The translations under genes were made by a program, and so were the position numbers. Below, piece by piece: positions 19,535 through 27,801 of a DNA stretch of 64,000 bases. Within the stretch, counting starts at the first letter, position 1, and each line of letters opens with the position of its first letter. The notes beneath the pieces are model-generated. The model was not told the origin of the DNA, made no database searches, and saw only the letters and a program-made list of their open reading frames with translations. This DNA is from Bradyrhizobium sp. AZCC 1610 (GTDB lineage: Bacteria; Pseudomonadota; Alphaproteobacteria; Rhizobiales; Xanthobacteraceae), in contig NZ_JAZHRR010000001.1 of the NCBI RefSeq assembly GCF_036924515.1, positions 2,079,001 to 2,143,000 on the forward strand, given 5' to 3'.

Positions 19535-19568
19535 TATTCGCGCCCGCCACTGGCGGCCTCACTGCATT

Positions 19569-21125
19569 TCATTCGCTCATCTCGCCGTGCAGTTCCGCTT
19601 TGAAACCGTCCGTATTTTCAAAGTTCACCGTCACCTTGTCGCCGTCGAAGCTCAACGTCCACGTCTGGATTTCTCCGCGTCCCAGGATCCGCCGCTCCAT
19701 CGCAAAGGTGCGTTCGTTGATCCAGCGTCCCTTGGCGGCGTTTATCCCGTAAAGCGCCGGAGGGCTCTTGCGATAGAACCCGTCAAGCCCGACCAGTCCG
19801 GTAAATCGGTCGGTGGGCCGCTCCGCCTTGCCGGTATAGGTGGTGATCACCCACGACGAATCCGAATCGAGAAAATTCAACGTGAAACTCTTCACGCGAA
19901 GCTCGTTGTCGGTGAATTGATAGGCCTTTCCCGAAACCGTCTTGGCCAGTTCCGGCGCGCCGGCGACAGCGGTCGGCTTTTCTGTCGCAGCCTGGCGCGT
20001 CGCGTTGGTCAGCAACGTGCTCGCAATGGGGTCGGCGGGCAAAGGCTTGTCCGATTTGACCGCTTTGGAAATGTCGTCGATCAGCCCGGAGATCGAATAA
20101 AACTCGTTGTCCCGCAAGACGCCGGTCATGACGGCGACGATATCCTGTTTCGGAATGATCAGGATCAGTTGTGAATGACGGCCGCGCGCCATATAGGCTC
20201 CCTTGTCGGGAAGCGACCACCATAGATTTGCATAATGAAATCCATTGGTGGCGGCAATCTTGCCCTCCTTCGATCGTTCGACCCATGAGGAGGGAATGAT
20301 CTGCTTTCTCTCCCACATTCCGTTGCGAAGGTAGAGATAACCAATTCTCGCCATGTCATGCGGTGAAAGGAAAAGTCCGGCCTCTCCAATCGTGACGCCC
20401 TGCGCATCGACGGCTCCCCATTTGGCGCTCTTGATGCCAAGCGGTTCGAACAGCTCCTTCTTCGCGAAATCGAATGCGTTCTGCCCGGACTTCCTGTTGA
20501 TCAGCGCGGACAGCAGATAGGGGTTGCCGCCATTGTAATTGAACTTGGCGCCGGGCGCGCCTGCCATCGGCTGGTTGAGCACGAAGGCGGTACGATCAGG
20601 ACTTTTGAACATCCGCATGAGCGTCTCGTCGGGGGTGTAAAACCGCTCCACCCACTCGATGCCCGAGGTCATGTCGAGAAGGCTCTGAACCGTCATCGCC
20701 GTTTTTCGGTCATCGACATTCTGAATTTCCTTGTCGGAAAACAGATCGATGACCGGATGGTCGACGCTATCAAGGCCGCCCTTTTGCAACTGGATCGCGG
20801 TCAGCGTGCCAACCACGCTCTTGGTGACCGATCTCAGATCGTGGCTGATGCCGGGGACGTAGGGAGCGTAGTAGGCTTCAGCCACGATCCTTCCATGCCG
20901 GATGATCATGAGGCTGTCTTGCTTGTAGGTGCCCACGGTCTCTATCAGCCGGGCAAGGCTGGCCGAGTCCATGCCTTGCTCTTCAGGGGTCGAAACAGGC
21001 CACGATTTCGTCGGCCAGACTTCCTGCAGATCCTGACCATCGGTCGCGCCAATTGCCGCATTGTATCCAGCAAGGCACTGAAACCCCGCAACCAGTGCGG
21101 CAATGGCCACCATTCGGAGACGCAT
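19569..21125 (-). CDS. serine hydrolase, class C beta-lactamase family
   Basis: A 518-residue protein from ATG 21125, with GGGAGGATGTCG upstream; the ATG at 21140 lies inside that site. A signal peptide spans about residues 1-27 (ending YNAAIGA-T). The catalytic SxxK is SVTK at 99-102 and the YxN-type motif is NYNGG at 196-200. A GRHSQ segment lies where the third (KTG-like) box is expected. A C-terminal beta domain of about 120 residues (SFTLNFLDSDSSWVITTYTG) follows. The family includes esterases, D-aminopeptidases and class C beta-lactamases, acting in the periplasm. The extra domain argues for an esterase/peptidase rather than a resistance enzyme. Confidence 0.8.
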   Translation of the reverse strand: MRLRMVAIAALVAGFQCLAGYNAAIGATDGQDLQEVWPTKSWPVSTPEEQGMDSASLARLIETVGTYKQDSLMIIRHGRIVAEAYYAPYVPGISHDLRSVTKSVVGTLTAIQLQKGGLDSVDHPVIDLFSDKEIQNVDDRKTAMTVQSLLDMTSGIEWVERFYTPDETLMRMFKSPDRTAFVLNQPMAGAPGAKFNYNGGNPYLLSALINRKSGQNAFDFAKKELFEPLGIKSAKWGAVDAQGVTIGEAGLFLSPHDMARIGYLYLRNGMWERKQIIPSSWVERSKEGKIAATNGFHYANLWWSLPDKGAYMARGRHSQLILIIPKQDIVAVMTGVLRDNEFYSISGLIDDISKAVKSDKPLPADPIASTLLTNATRQAATEKPTAVAGAPELAKTVSGKAYQFTDNELRVKSFTLNFLDSDSSWVITTYTGKAERPTDRFTGLVGLDGFYRKSPPALYGINAAKGRWINERTFAMERRILGRGEIQTWTLSFDGDKVTVNFENTDGFKAELHGEMSE

Positions 21126-21242
21126 TCGACATCCTCCCATCGACGCCCGTTACGGTGCGTCAGCAGTCACAGACGCGGCAATCATAGATTGAAAGCGTAA
21201 CGGGATCGAGCCCCGGGAGCGCCTAACTGCCGGTTTTGGGGG

Positions 21243-21502
21243 CTTTTGGGAAGTGGGGGCAGCGTCCGACGTCAGTCCGTCATGCGCGCCCAAGGCGCAC
21301 ATCGGCCGATCAATCCGGATGAATGGGTTACGCCACAGGTTGAGGCGCCGCCGCCTACTGCCTGAACTCGTTGGTCAATTCGCCAATGCCGTCGATCGCG
21401 ACCGTCACCGTGTTGACCGGCTCCTTCATGACGCCGATGCCGACCGATGTGCCGCAGGCGATTAGATCGCCGGGCAGGAGCGTCATGTTGTGCGAGATCT
21501 TC
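21243..21502. repeat. left copy of a ~260-bp direct repeat (FAH 3' end plus repeat R)
   Basis: This segment matches 26895-27159 along its length in the same orientation: first repeat R, then a spacer, then the last ~49 codons of a fumarylacetoacetate hydrolase gene. Long identical runs are visible, for example over the stretch from GCGACCGTCACC to GGCTCCTTCATGACGCC and on to CGATGTGCCGCAGGCGAT. The two copies differ by scattered substitutions and a few indels, so the duplication is not recent. They bracket about 5.4 kb of accessory genes. Confidence 0.85.
21355..21502 (-). pseudogene. fragment of fumarylacetoacetate hydrolase gene (3' end)
   Basis: On the minus strand this reads the C-terminal ~49 codons of the complete gene at 27013-27801 (GDLIACGTSVGIGVMKEPVN, then NEFRQ-stop at 21355). 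It stops matching just upstream at 21502, where unrelated sequence begins. It has no start and cannot encode an enzyme. It is the coding part of the direct repeat. Confidence 0.85.
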
Positions 21503-21545
21503 ATCGTCCGGCGCTCGTCGCGTTAACTGACGATATTTCAGAATC

Positions 21546-21731
21546 TCAATTCCGCTGCGCAACTTTGACATCGCGAATTGCCAGATGAAGGCTGATCGTG
21601 CCCACAATGACGGGAAGTAGTCCCACGAGTATCCAAGCCAAATGCGAGCCAGCGCCGATCGTGCCGGCGGCAATCCAAATTCCAAAGGCGATGATACCTA
21701 CCGAAATTGAGAGCGAGAATGCGTCATTCAT
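21546..21731 (-). CDS. small two-helix membrane protein
   Basis: A 61-residue protein from ATG 21731, with GGAGGTCATC immediately upstream. Two hydrophobic helices are evident (SISVGIIAFGIWIAAGTIG and LAWILVGLLPVIVGTISLHLAI) with a short basic tail. No family is recognised. It starts 44 bases beyond the break of the FAH fragment, inside the block bounded by direct repeats. Confidence 0.55.
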   Translation of the reverse strand: MNDAFSLSISVGIIAFGIWIAAGTIGAGSHLAWILVGLLPVIVGTISLHLAIRDVKVAQRN

Positions 21732-21893
21732 GATGACCTCCAAAGGCCTATGCCTGTCGGATGAATGCCAGCCTGTCGTCAAGTTTCGGCATCAACCCGG
21801 GCCCGCCACTCAACCTCATCTGCCAGCTCGCAAAGGCAGGGCAGGCAGGCATGTCGTGGCTTTGTCGTCCGCCGTCTCCGGCTCGGCAGGGTC

Positions 21894-22112
21894 CTAAGAA
21901 CCGCCTCTGGCGGGGAATAGCTTGTCTGTGGAACGATCGAGCCGCTTATCGGAGCCTTGCGCCCCGTTTAGATGACCGACGAGTTCGCCGGAAAGCCGAT
22001 AGATATTGATGCCTTTTAGATTGTAAAGTTTTTGGCCCTTAAGGTCGAAGATGGCCGTACCGTCCGCCACCCCGACGTGGATGCCATTGCTATTGAAAAT
22101 GTTGCCGCTCAT
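21894..22112 (-). CDS. small hypothetical protein with strand-turn repeats
   Basis: A 72-residue protein from ATG 22112, with GGAGGTCAGTC upstream. The sequence alternates short hydrophobic strands and glycine turns (GTAIFDLKGQKLYNLKGINI then YRLSGELVGHL), giving a repeating D-L-K-G / N-L-K-G / R-L-S-G pattern that suggests a small beta structure. I recall similar short proteins in Bradyrhizobium genomes but know no function. The upstream region of both this gene and the one at 21546 has the same CTCC-rich ribosome site. Confidence 0.55.
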   Translation of the reverse strand: MSGNIFNSNGIHVGVADGTAIFDLKGQKLYNLKGINIYRLSGELVGHLNGAQGSDKRLDRSTDKLFPARGGS

Positions 22113-22255
22113 GACTGACCTCCAGGCGAGGCTTCCGAACCAAGCTGCGCTTGTTGGACCCAGATAGCGAGACAATTCGGGCGCCGCGCCGGACACTTTG
22201 GGTGTATCCCGACGACCATCGCCAAGGCCAACCGAGGCAATTTAGCCCGGAGGCT

Positions 22256-22359
22256 TTAATATTCACCCGTGAGAAGCTTTGTGACCTCCGGCAATTTAAG
22301 GGGTCTGTTAGATCGCAGTCGACGCAGCGGAACTCGCGTCCTCCCGTTTTCACGGGCAT
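22256..22359 (-). pseudogene. frameshifted small CxxC protein
   Basis: From ATG 22359 the frame reads MPVKTGGREFRCVDCDLTDP, resembling a small zinc-ribbon-like protein common in rhizobia. If one C is restored in the CCCC run at 22301-22304, the product continues as LKLPEVTKLLTGEY and stops at 22256. In the given sequence the frame instead runs into unrelated residues. It is either a decayed gene or a base lost in a homopolymer during sequencing. Only one CxxC pair is left. Confidence 0.4.
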
Positions 22360-22556
22360 AATCGACCAAAGCGGACACGGACCTTTTGGCAACCTATCAA
22401 GTCAACATCTCTGACTTATGGTTCGCCCGTCGCTGATGATGTAGTTTGACACGCGTTGACGCACGCAACGTTGTGGCGCGCAGCTTCAATCTAGTTTCCA
22501 CACTGACCGCGCATGGCGATTTGCGTCTCTTGCTGCACAGCTTGGGAGGAGCTCGC

Positions 22557-23015
22557 ATGAACAAATTGCTGCTAACGGCGACCTGTTTGATTGCACTCTC
22601 GATTCCGGCAATGGCGCAAAATACTGAGGTCCGGGTGATGCCCGATACGCTCACATGGAAGGATAATCCGGCCTTTCCGAAGGGCGTTCAGATTGCCACC
22701 TTGGTCGGTGATCCCACGAAAGCGGGCGAGGTCATCGTCTTACGCATCAAGTTTCCACCTAACTTCCAAATGCCTCCGCATACTCATCCCTATTCCGAAG
22801 TTGTCACAGTCATAAGTGGTGACGTCGGCACTAGCCATGGTGAAAAATTCGAAAAGAAGGGTGATCTCCTAAAGCCAGGCTCGTTATGGGTGTATCCCGC
22901 AAAACACCCGCATTACGCTTGGACCGGAAGCGAGGAAGGGATACTTCAAGTTCAATTTACCGGCCCAGGTGGCATCGATTACATCAATCCGGCTGACGAT
23001 CCGCGCAAACAGTAG
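22557..23015 (+). CDS. secreted cupin-domain protein
   Basis: A 152-residue protein from ATG 22557, with GGGAGGA just upstream. The signal peptide ends near PAMA-Q (residue 21). The cupin core reads FQMPPHTHPYSEVVTVISGD (metal-binding H-x-H and E) with a second histidine in YPAKHPHYAWTG. Proteins of this type are small periplasmic beta barrels, often with unknown ligand, sometimes annotated as ChrR-like anti-sigma or dioxygenase relatives. It is followed 67 bases later by another small secreted protein on the same strand. Confidence 0.7.
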   Translation: MNKLLLTATCLIALSIPAMAQNTEVRVMPDTLTWKDNPAFPKGVQIATLVGDPTKAGEVIVLRIKFPPNFQMPPHTHPYSEVVTVISGDVGTSHGEKFEKKGDLLKPGSLWVYPAKHPHYAWTGSEEGILQVQFTGPGGIDYINPADDPRKQ

Positions 23016-23082
23016 CCGCCCGCATTGCAAGAGGCCGTCTCACGCGGACACTTTTCTGTCCGGTATTCCAAGGGAGGATGTC

Positions 23083-23559
23083 ATGCGGTCTTCTCCAAAA
23101 GTAGCGAGCGCAGCACTTGCCCTGTGCATGGTGTTGTTATCGTTTGGCTCCAGCGCTTTGGTCGAGCCGAAAGCGAACGCGGAGGTGGCGGCGGCGACCT
23201 CGGCATGGGGGCAGGCTATTGGCGAAAGCGATCCCGAAAAGGTGTTACCGTTCTATTCGGATGATGCCGTGCTCTGGGGCACGCTGTCGCCGACCGTGCG
23301 CTCCGACCGGGCGGCGCTGCGAGACTATTTCGTGACCGCCTTCAAGGTTCTGCCCGGCCTCAAGGTCGCCTTCGGCGATCAGCTGATCCGCGTGTACGGG
23401 AATGCGGCGGTCAATACCGGCTACTATACGTTCTCCTACGTCAAGGATGGCGAGACGAAGAGCTTGCCCGCGCGCTACAGCTTCACCTACGTCAAGAACG
23501 GCGAGCGTTGGCTGATCGTCGACCACCATTCCTCGGCCATGCCATCAACCCCGAGATAG
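23083..23559 (+). CDS. secreted SnoaL-like/DUF4440 protein
   Basis: A 158-residue protein from ATG 23083, behind AGGGAGGATGTC. A signal peptide covers roughly residues 1-30. The rest matches the NTF2-like fold used by SgcJ/EcaC and CaMKII-association-domain proteins (WGQAIGESDPEKVLPFYSDD then AVLWGTLSPTVRSDRAALRD, and late GERWLIVDHHSSAMP). Such proteins bind small hydrophobic ligands or act as isomerase-like or unknown-function subunits. It probably shares a transcript with the upstream cupin. No catalytic residues can be assigned with confidence. Confidence 0.7.
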   Translation: MRSSPKVASAALALCMVLLSFGSSALVEPKANAEVAAATSAWGQAIGESDPEKVLPFYSDDAVLWGTLSPTVRSDRAALRDYFVTAFKVLPGLKVAFGDQLIRVYGNAAVNTGYYTFSYVKDGETKSLPARYSFTYVKNGERWLIVDHHSSAMPSTPR

Positions 23560-23767
23560 CCCACCAGGTTGTCGATTGGTGACACCCGTAGGGCTCAGCT
23601 GCGGCGCGTTCGTGGCTATCTGTTCGTCCGGACTTGGCCTGAAGCCGCCGATCTGCGAAACCATCGCTACTGGACGAGAGGCGAACCAGGTTCGTACCGT
23701 CACGTCACTTCCGTGACTGACACGTTTCGGACTTGGCACTCGCGATCGGCGATGTCTGTTCATCGGG

Positions 23768-23988
23768 GGATTGTGTTGAAAAAGTCCTTTTTCGTTGATG
23801 ACTGAAAATTCTCAGGACCGCTGGTGCGTCTCTCTCGCTGCGGGGTGAGGGACCACATCAATTATCGCAAAAATGATCGCTGGCCCTCGTATCGATTCTA
23901 CAGAACCTAGCAGTGACTGAAATCGCCAATGCGCTACATTTGCGAGATTTTAGGAGTCCCGCGATTTTCGAGTTTTTCAACACAATCC
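23768..23988. mobile_element. MITE-like element or IS remnant with terminal inverted repeats
   Basis: Both ends carry the same 19-base inverted repeat: GGATTGTGTTGAAAAAGTC at 23768-23786 and its complement at 23970-23988 (GAGTTTTTCAACACAATCC), 18 of 19 bases matching. The 221-bp unit has no open frame of useful length. TGTTGAAAAA-type ends are seen on several rhizobial insertion sequences, so this is probably a non-autonomous derivative. Target duplication is not clear; GGGG flanks both sides. Confidence 0.65.
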
Positions 23989-24110
23989 GGGGTAAAGCGG
24001 AAATCGCTCCTGACCGCGCCGAAGTCTGAAAATGACCCCATTGCGGACTTCACCCCCGACCTGACTGGCGGGAGCGGGGCCTCGGGCAAGACAATGACAC
24101 CTCTGAGATC

Positions 24111-25199
24111 TCACGGTGTTATCCATAGACTAACGTGCAGCCCGCACATCGACAAGATTATCGTCGCGGCAACGGCGGCGCCGACCCCGATGATTGGCCA
24201 GGCAACCGTGCTGGCCGTTGTGATCGAAACGCCATGGGACAGGAGCGCACCTCTTAAGCCGCAGGCCAGATGAATGAACAGCGCCCAAACCGCCAGCGAG
24301 TAGTGCGGGATGAGCCTCACATTCCAGGCATCGTGCAGCAGACCGGTCGGCGCGCCGGACGCAAAGAGAAAATCGGTGTCGACCTTCATCACCATGCGTC
24401 CCAAGACGAAGACGGCAATTATATGTGACACGATGTACAGAGCCAGATATATGCCGGCTGTCGTTTGCAGAGTTGCGAACAGATCCGCCTTGACACGCAT
24501 GCGCACCCCCCACAGGGCAAGTCCGCTCGCGATCTGAAAGATGAACAGGGTGACGAGCAATGGCTGGACAGTGTCCGTGCGGTAGACATGCCGCAATGTC
24601 TGCAACACCATCTTGTGCACATCGACGTCCCATATCGCCGTTAGATGGTTGGCGATGTGTGGTGCCAGGAAGATCGCCAGAATGATAACGGCGGATATTC
24701 CATGAGCCGTCCGAAGCGCCGGCGATAGCACACGGTGAGATTCGCGCTCTGCTGCTTCGTTCGCCTGGCTGCGGGTGAAGATCAGAATTGCCGCAGCGAT
24801 CCATATTATCGCCCACAAGACATAATCACCGTTGGTGACGCCGGCGATGTAAAAGGCAACACCGATGAGCGTGAACAGTGGCGGACTGGCGACGGCCAGG
24901 TGAGCCGTGATGCGTCCGACACGCGACAGCGATCGATCGGCACTCCAACCGAGCTGATAGGCGATGACGAACCCAACAACGGGAACGCCATAGCAGAGGA
25001 TCAGGGAACCGCCGACAGTGACCGCACCCAACAGCCATTCGCCCGGTTCGTGAGCACTGCCAACGAGACCGAAGCTCCGATTCAACGCCAACAGCGCCAC
25101 CGGGTAAGAGAGTGCGGCGACAGCAGGTATGGTGCACACGTATGGGCACCACCGCCCCTGAAGCGGCGCAATGACATGATCGTGGGCGCTGAGAACCAT
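24111..25199 (-). CDS. polytopic membrane protein, cytochrome b-like
   Basis: A 362-residue protein from ATG 25199, with GAGGAGGTCCG upstream. About nine hydrophobic helices are present. Several histidines sit in or beside helices (RTAHGISAVIILAIF, FLAPHIANHLTAIWD, LRHVYRTD, LYIVSHIIAVF, IPHYSLAVWALFIHLACG). The second half recalls the di-haem membrane anchor of succinate dehydrogenase/fumarate reductase, so haem binding is possible. No known family could be named with confidence. It is divergent from the MocR-type regulator gene, 136 bases apart, the usual arrangement of a regulator and its target. Confidence 0.6.
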   Translation of the reverse strand: MVLSAHDHVIAPLQGRWCPYVCTIPAVAALSYPVALLALNRSFGLVGSAHEPGEWLLGAVTVGGSLILCYGVPVVGFVIAYQLGWSADRSLSRVGRITAHLAVASPPLFTLIGVAFYIAGVTNGDYVLWAIIWIAAAILIFTRSQANEAAERESHRVLSPALRTAHGISAVIILAIFLAPHIANHLTAIWDVDVHKMVLQTLRHVYRTDTVQPLLVTLFIFQIASGLALWGVRMRVKADLFATLQTTAGIYLALYIVSHIIAVFVLGRMVMKVDTDFLFASGAPTGLLHDAWNVRLIPHYSLAVWALFIHLACGLRGALLSHGVSITTASTVAWPIIGVGAAVAATIILSMCGLHVSLWITP

Positions 25200-25335
25200 C
25201 GGACCTCCTCGATTCTCGCCGGTGCAAGGGAACTCGGTCGAGGGCTGCCTTCTTGAATACGAAATGCGCACAAGTGGATTTCGTCGGTGGACCATTTTTG
25301 AGTTTTTTCATGGTCCATTTTGACCTGGAGGCATC

Positions 25336-26832
25336 ATGTCGAAGCGGTCGCGCTCACAAGATGTCGCACTCGGGGCGTGCCCACACGGCCAAGCCACATT
25401 TCGTTGGCTTACCGAACAACTCGGTGCGGCCATGCTGGATGGAAGGTTGACTGCCGGCACGCCGTTACCGTCCTCGCGCGACCTTGCGCGCCAATACGGT
25501 ATCGCGCGCGGAACGGTGGTTAGGGCGTTCAGGCAGCTACAGGCCGAAGGCTTCATCTCAAGCAAGGTCGGCGCTGGCACCTTTGTCTCGGCGAGAGTGC
25601 CCGATCAACGGAGCTTCGAAGCGCACAAGCCGGTGATCGCAGAAAGCGGAAAGCCGAAACTCGGCTTCTCTGCGCGCGGTCAAACGATGACTACCACGTG
25701 CTTTCCGCTGAAACCGATTGCAAGAGTCGGTGTTGCTTTCCGTGCTTATCAACCCGATCTAGAAGCGTTCCCGCTCGCCCTCTGGTCGCGGATTGCAGCT
25801 CGCCGGCAACGCCTCGCCCGCAAGGAGCTGCTCGGGGTTGGAGATCCTCTCGGTTATCGGCCGCTCCGAGAAGCGGTGGCCGCCTATCTCGGTTCGGCAC
25901 GCGGTGTCGTCTGCGATGCCGATCAGGTCGTTATCGTTTCAAGCGTTCAGCAGGCGCTCGACTTGGCATCACGCTTATTGCTCAACACCAATGACCCGGT
26001 GTGGATCGAGGATCCCGGATTTCCCGGGGCGCGCCTCGTCCTCGAAGCGGCGGAGTTGAAGCCCGTTCCAGTTCCAGTTGATTCTCGTGGGATAGATGTC
26101 GCAGCCGGCCAGCGCTTGTGTTCAGCTGCGCGGATGGCATATGTCACGCCGGCGCATCAAGTACCTCTCGGCAGTCGCCTCTCTCTGGAACGCCGGTTGA
26201 CTCTGCTGGAATGGGCGCATCGACAAGGATCCTGGATTTTCGAGGACGATTACGACAGCGAATTCCGTTACGACGGCAGCCCATTCGCTGCACTCAAAAG
26301 CTTGGACAGGTATGGGGTCGTTCTCTACTCGGGATCTTTCAGTAAGATGCTCTTTCCCGCATTGCGCTTGGCTTACTTGGTGGTCCCACCGGCGCTCGTC
26401 GACGGCTTCGCGGCTGCCCGATCGATTGTGGACCGTTTTCCCCCGACTTTCGGACAAGCCGTGCTGTGTGATTTTGTCGTTGAAGGCCATTTTGCAAGGC
26501 ACCTCCGGTCCATGCGCGAGCTTTATGGCTCTCGCCTGATGGCGCTGCGAGAAGGCGTCCGCCGGCTTTCCGGAATCCTTAAGCTCGCACCCGAATCCGC
26601 AGGATTGGAGATTGTTGCGTGGTTGCCCTCGGAGATCGATGATCGGGCTGCTGTCAATGCTGCTGCGCAGCGCAGCGTCGAGGTGCGGGCGCTTTCAAGC
26701 TACATTGTCAAGCGATCCGCCCCGAACGGGCTCGTTCTTGGCTTTGCGGCTGTCGACGTCACCCGCATCGACGTGGGGCTAGGTCAACTTGCCGAAGCCT
26801 TGGGTAAGGTCGCGAAGCGTCAGCTGACCTGA
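25336..26832 (+). CDS. MocR/PdxR-type GntR transcription regulator with aminotransferase domain
   Basis: A 498-residue fusion. Residues about 20-85 form a GntR winged helix (LTAGTPLPSSRDLARQYGIA, RGTVVRAFRQLQAEGFISS). The rest is a fold-type I aminotransferase domain with the PLP lysine in SGSFSKMLFPALRLAYLV and an aspartate in FEDDYDSEFRYDG. MocR proteins use PLP as effector and control neighbouring genes in vitamin B6, GABA or amino acid pathways. Start ATG 25336 follows TGGAGGCATC (site GGAGG). Its divergent neighbour is a membrane protein, the best target candidate. Confidence 0.9.
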   Translation: MSKRSRSQDVALGACPHGQATFRWLTEQLGAAMLDGRLTAGTPLPSSRDLARQYGIARGTVVRAFRQLQAEGFISSKVGAGTFVSARVPDQRSFEAHKPVIAESGKPKLGFSARGQTMTTTCFPLKPIARVGVAFRAYQPDLEAFPLALWSRIAARRQRLARKELLGVGDPLGYRPLREAVAAYLGSARGVVCDADQVVIVSSVQQALDLASRLLLNTNDPVWIEDPGFPGARLVLEAAELKPVPVPVDSRGIDVAAGQRLCSAARMAYVTPAHQVPLGSRLSLERRLTLLEWAHRQGSWIFEDDYDSEFRYDGSPFAALKSLDRYGVVLYSGSFSKMLFPALRLAYLVVPPALVDGFAAARSIVDRFPPTFGQAVLCDFVVEGHFARHLRSMRELYGSRLMALREGVRRLSGILKLAPESAGLEIVAWLPSEIDDRAAVNAAAQRSVEVRALSSYIVKRSAPNGLVLGFAAVDVTRIDVGLGQLAEALGKVAKRQLT

Positions 26833-26894
26833 ACGAATTGCCCAGTCTGTTGTCCAAGCTCTTAGCGCGGGTCATGGGACAACTAGCGCCGCTC

Positions 26895-27159
26895 TTGGCA
26901 CTATTCGGAAGTGGGGCGGTGTCCGACTAGAGTCCGCAATGCGCGCCAAAGCGGACATCGGCCGCCCGATCCGAATTAATGAGTTCACGCCATGCGTTTC
27001 AGGCGCTGGCGCCTACTGCCTGAACTCGTTGGTCAGCTCGCCGATGCCGTCGATTGCGACCGTCACCGTGTTGACCGGCTCCTTCATGACGCCGATGCCG
27101 ACCGATGTGCCGCAGGCGATCAGATCGCCGGGCAGCAGCGTCATGTCGTGCGAGATCTT
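26895..27159. repeat. right copy of the ~260-bp direct repeat
   Basis: Contains repeat R (26895-26963) followed by the 3' end of the complete FAH gene, matching 21243-21502. It is the source copy, since here the gene part continues into a full-length reading frame. Together the copies flank the 21.5-26.9 kb block. Confidence 0.85.
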
Positions 27160-27801
27160 GCTGACGAGCTCTTGGGCGCTGAAGATCATGTCTGATATGG
27201 GATAGTTCTGGCGTTCGGCGCCGTTGAGGATCGTGCGCACCACGAGGCTTGCCGGATCGATCCCTGCGGTGATGACGGGGCCGAACGGCCCGTAGCCGTC
27301 AAAACCCTTGGCGCGCGCCCACTGGGCGAAAGTGGCGTCGCGGTTGAGGATGTCGTTGGCGGTGACGTCGTTGACGCAGGTGTAGCCGAAGATGAAGTCG
27401 TCGGCTTCGTCTGCGGAAACGTTGGTGCAGGGCTTTCCGATGACGATGCCGAGTTCGCCCTCATAGGTGGTCTTGCCGTCATAGGAGACGGGACGTTCGA
27501 TTACCGCGCCCGGCCCGGTGACGCTGGTGGTGGCCTTCAGGAGATACAAGGGCTCGGCCGGCTCCGGCTGTTGCAGCTTGGCGGCGAGCGCATGAAAATT
27601 GTTCCAGAGCGCGACGATCTTGGTCGGCTCGGTCGGCGCCAGCACCTCGACGTCGCCGAGCGCCAGGATTTGTCCGCTCGGCTTCGAGCTACCGAACATG
27701 CTGCCGTCATGCACTGATATACCTGATGGCGTGAGCACGCCGAAGCCGGTCTTACCCCGGTAACGGAAGCGAACCCAGTTGGTCACGTTACGCTGCAGCA
27801 T
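27013..27801 (-). CDS. fumarylacetoacetate hydrolase family protein
   Basis: A 262-residue protein from ATG 27801, which overlaps the stop of the upstream ketopantoate reductase-like gene by ATGA-type overlap. Family marks are the metal-binding YEGELGIVIGKPC, the strand GYTCVNDVTANDI, then AKGFDGYGPFGPVI and the end segment LLPGDLIACGTSVGIGVMK. Members are Mg-dependent hydrolases, decarboxylases or hydratases that cleave or tautomerise beta-diketo acids, such as 5-oxopent-3-ene-tricarboxylate. The partner reductase suggests a small keto-acid pathway. The last 49 codons are duplicated at 21355-21502. Confidence 0.85.
   Translation of the reverse strand: MLQRNVTNWVRFRYRGKTGFGVLTPSGISVHDGSMFGSSKPSGQILALGDVEVLAPTEPTKIVALWNNFHALAAKLQQPEPAEPLYLLKATTSVTGPGAVIERPVSYDGKTTYEGELGIVIGKPCTNVSADEADDFIFGYTCVNDVTANDILNRDATFAQWARAKGFDGYGPFGPVITAGIDPASLVVRTILNGAERQNYPISDMIFSAQELVSKISHDMTLLPGDLIACGTSVGIGVMKEPVNTVTVAIDGIGELTNEFRQ

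Noticed and set aside
19569..21125. Calling the serine hydrolase a resistance beta-lactamase
   Set aside because: It has the shared SxxK and YxN motifs but a large extra domain and no clear KTG box, more like esterase or peptidase relatives.
23929..24273. A 114-codon frame beyond the MITE-like element
   Set aside because: It runs from inside the element into antisense of the membrane protein gene and has no ribosome site.
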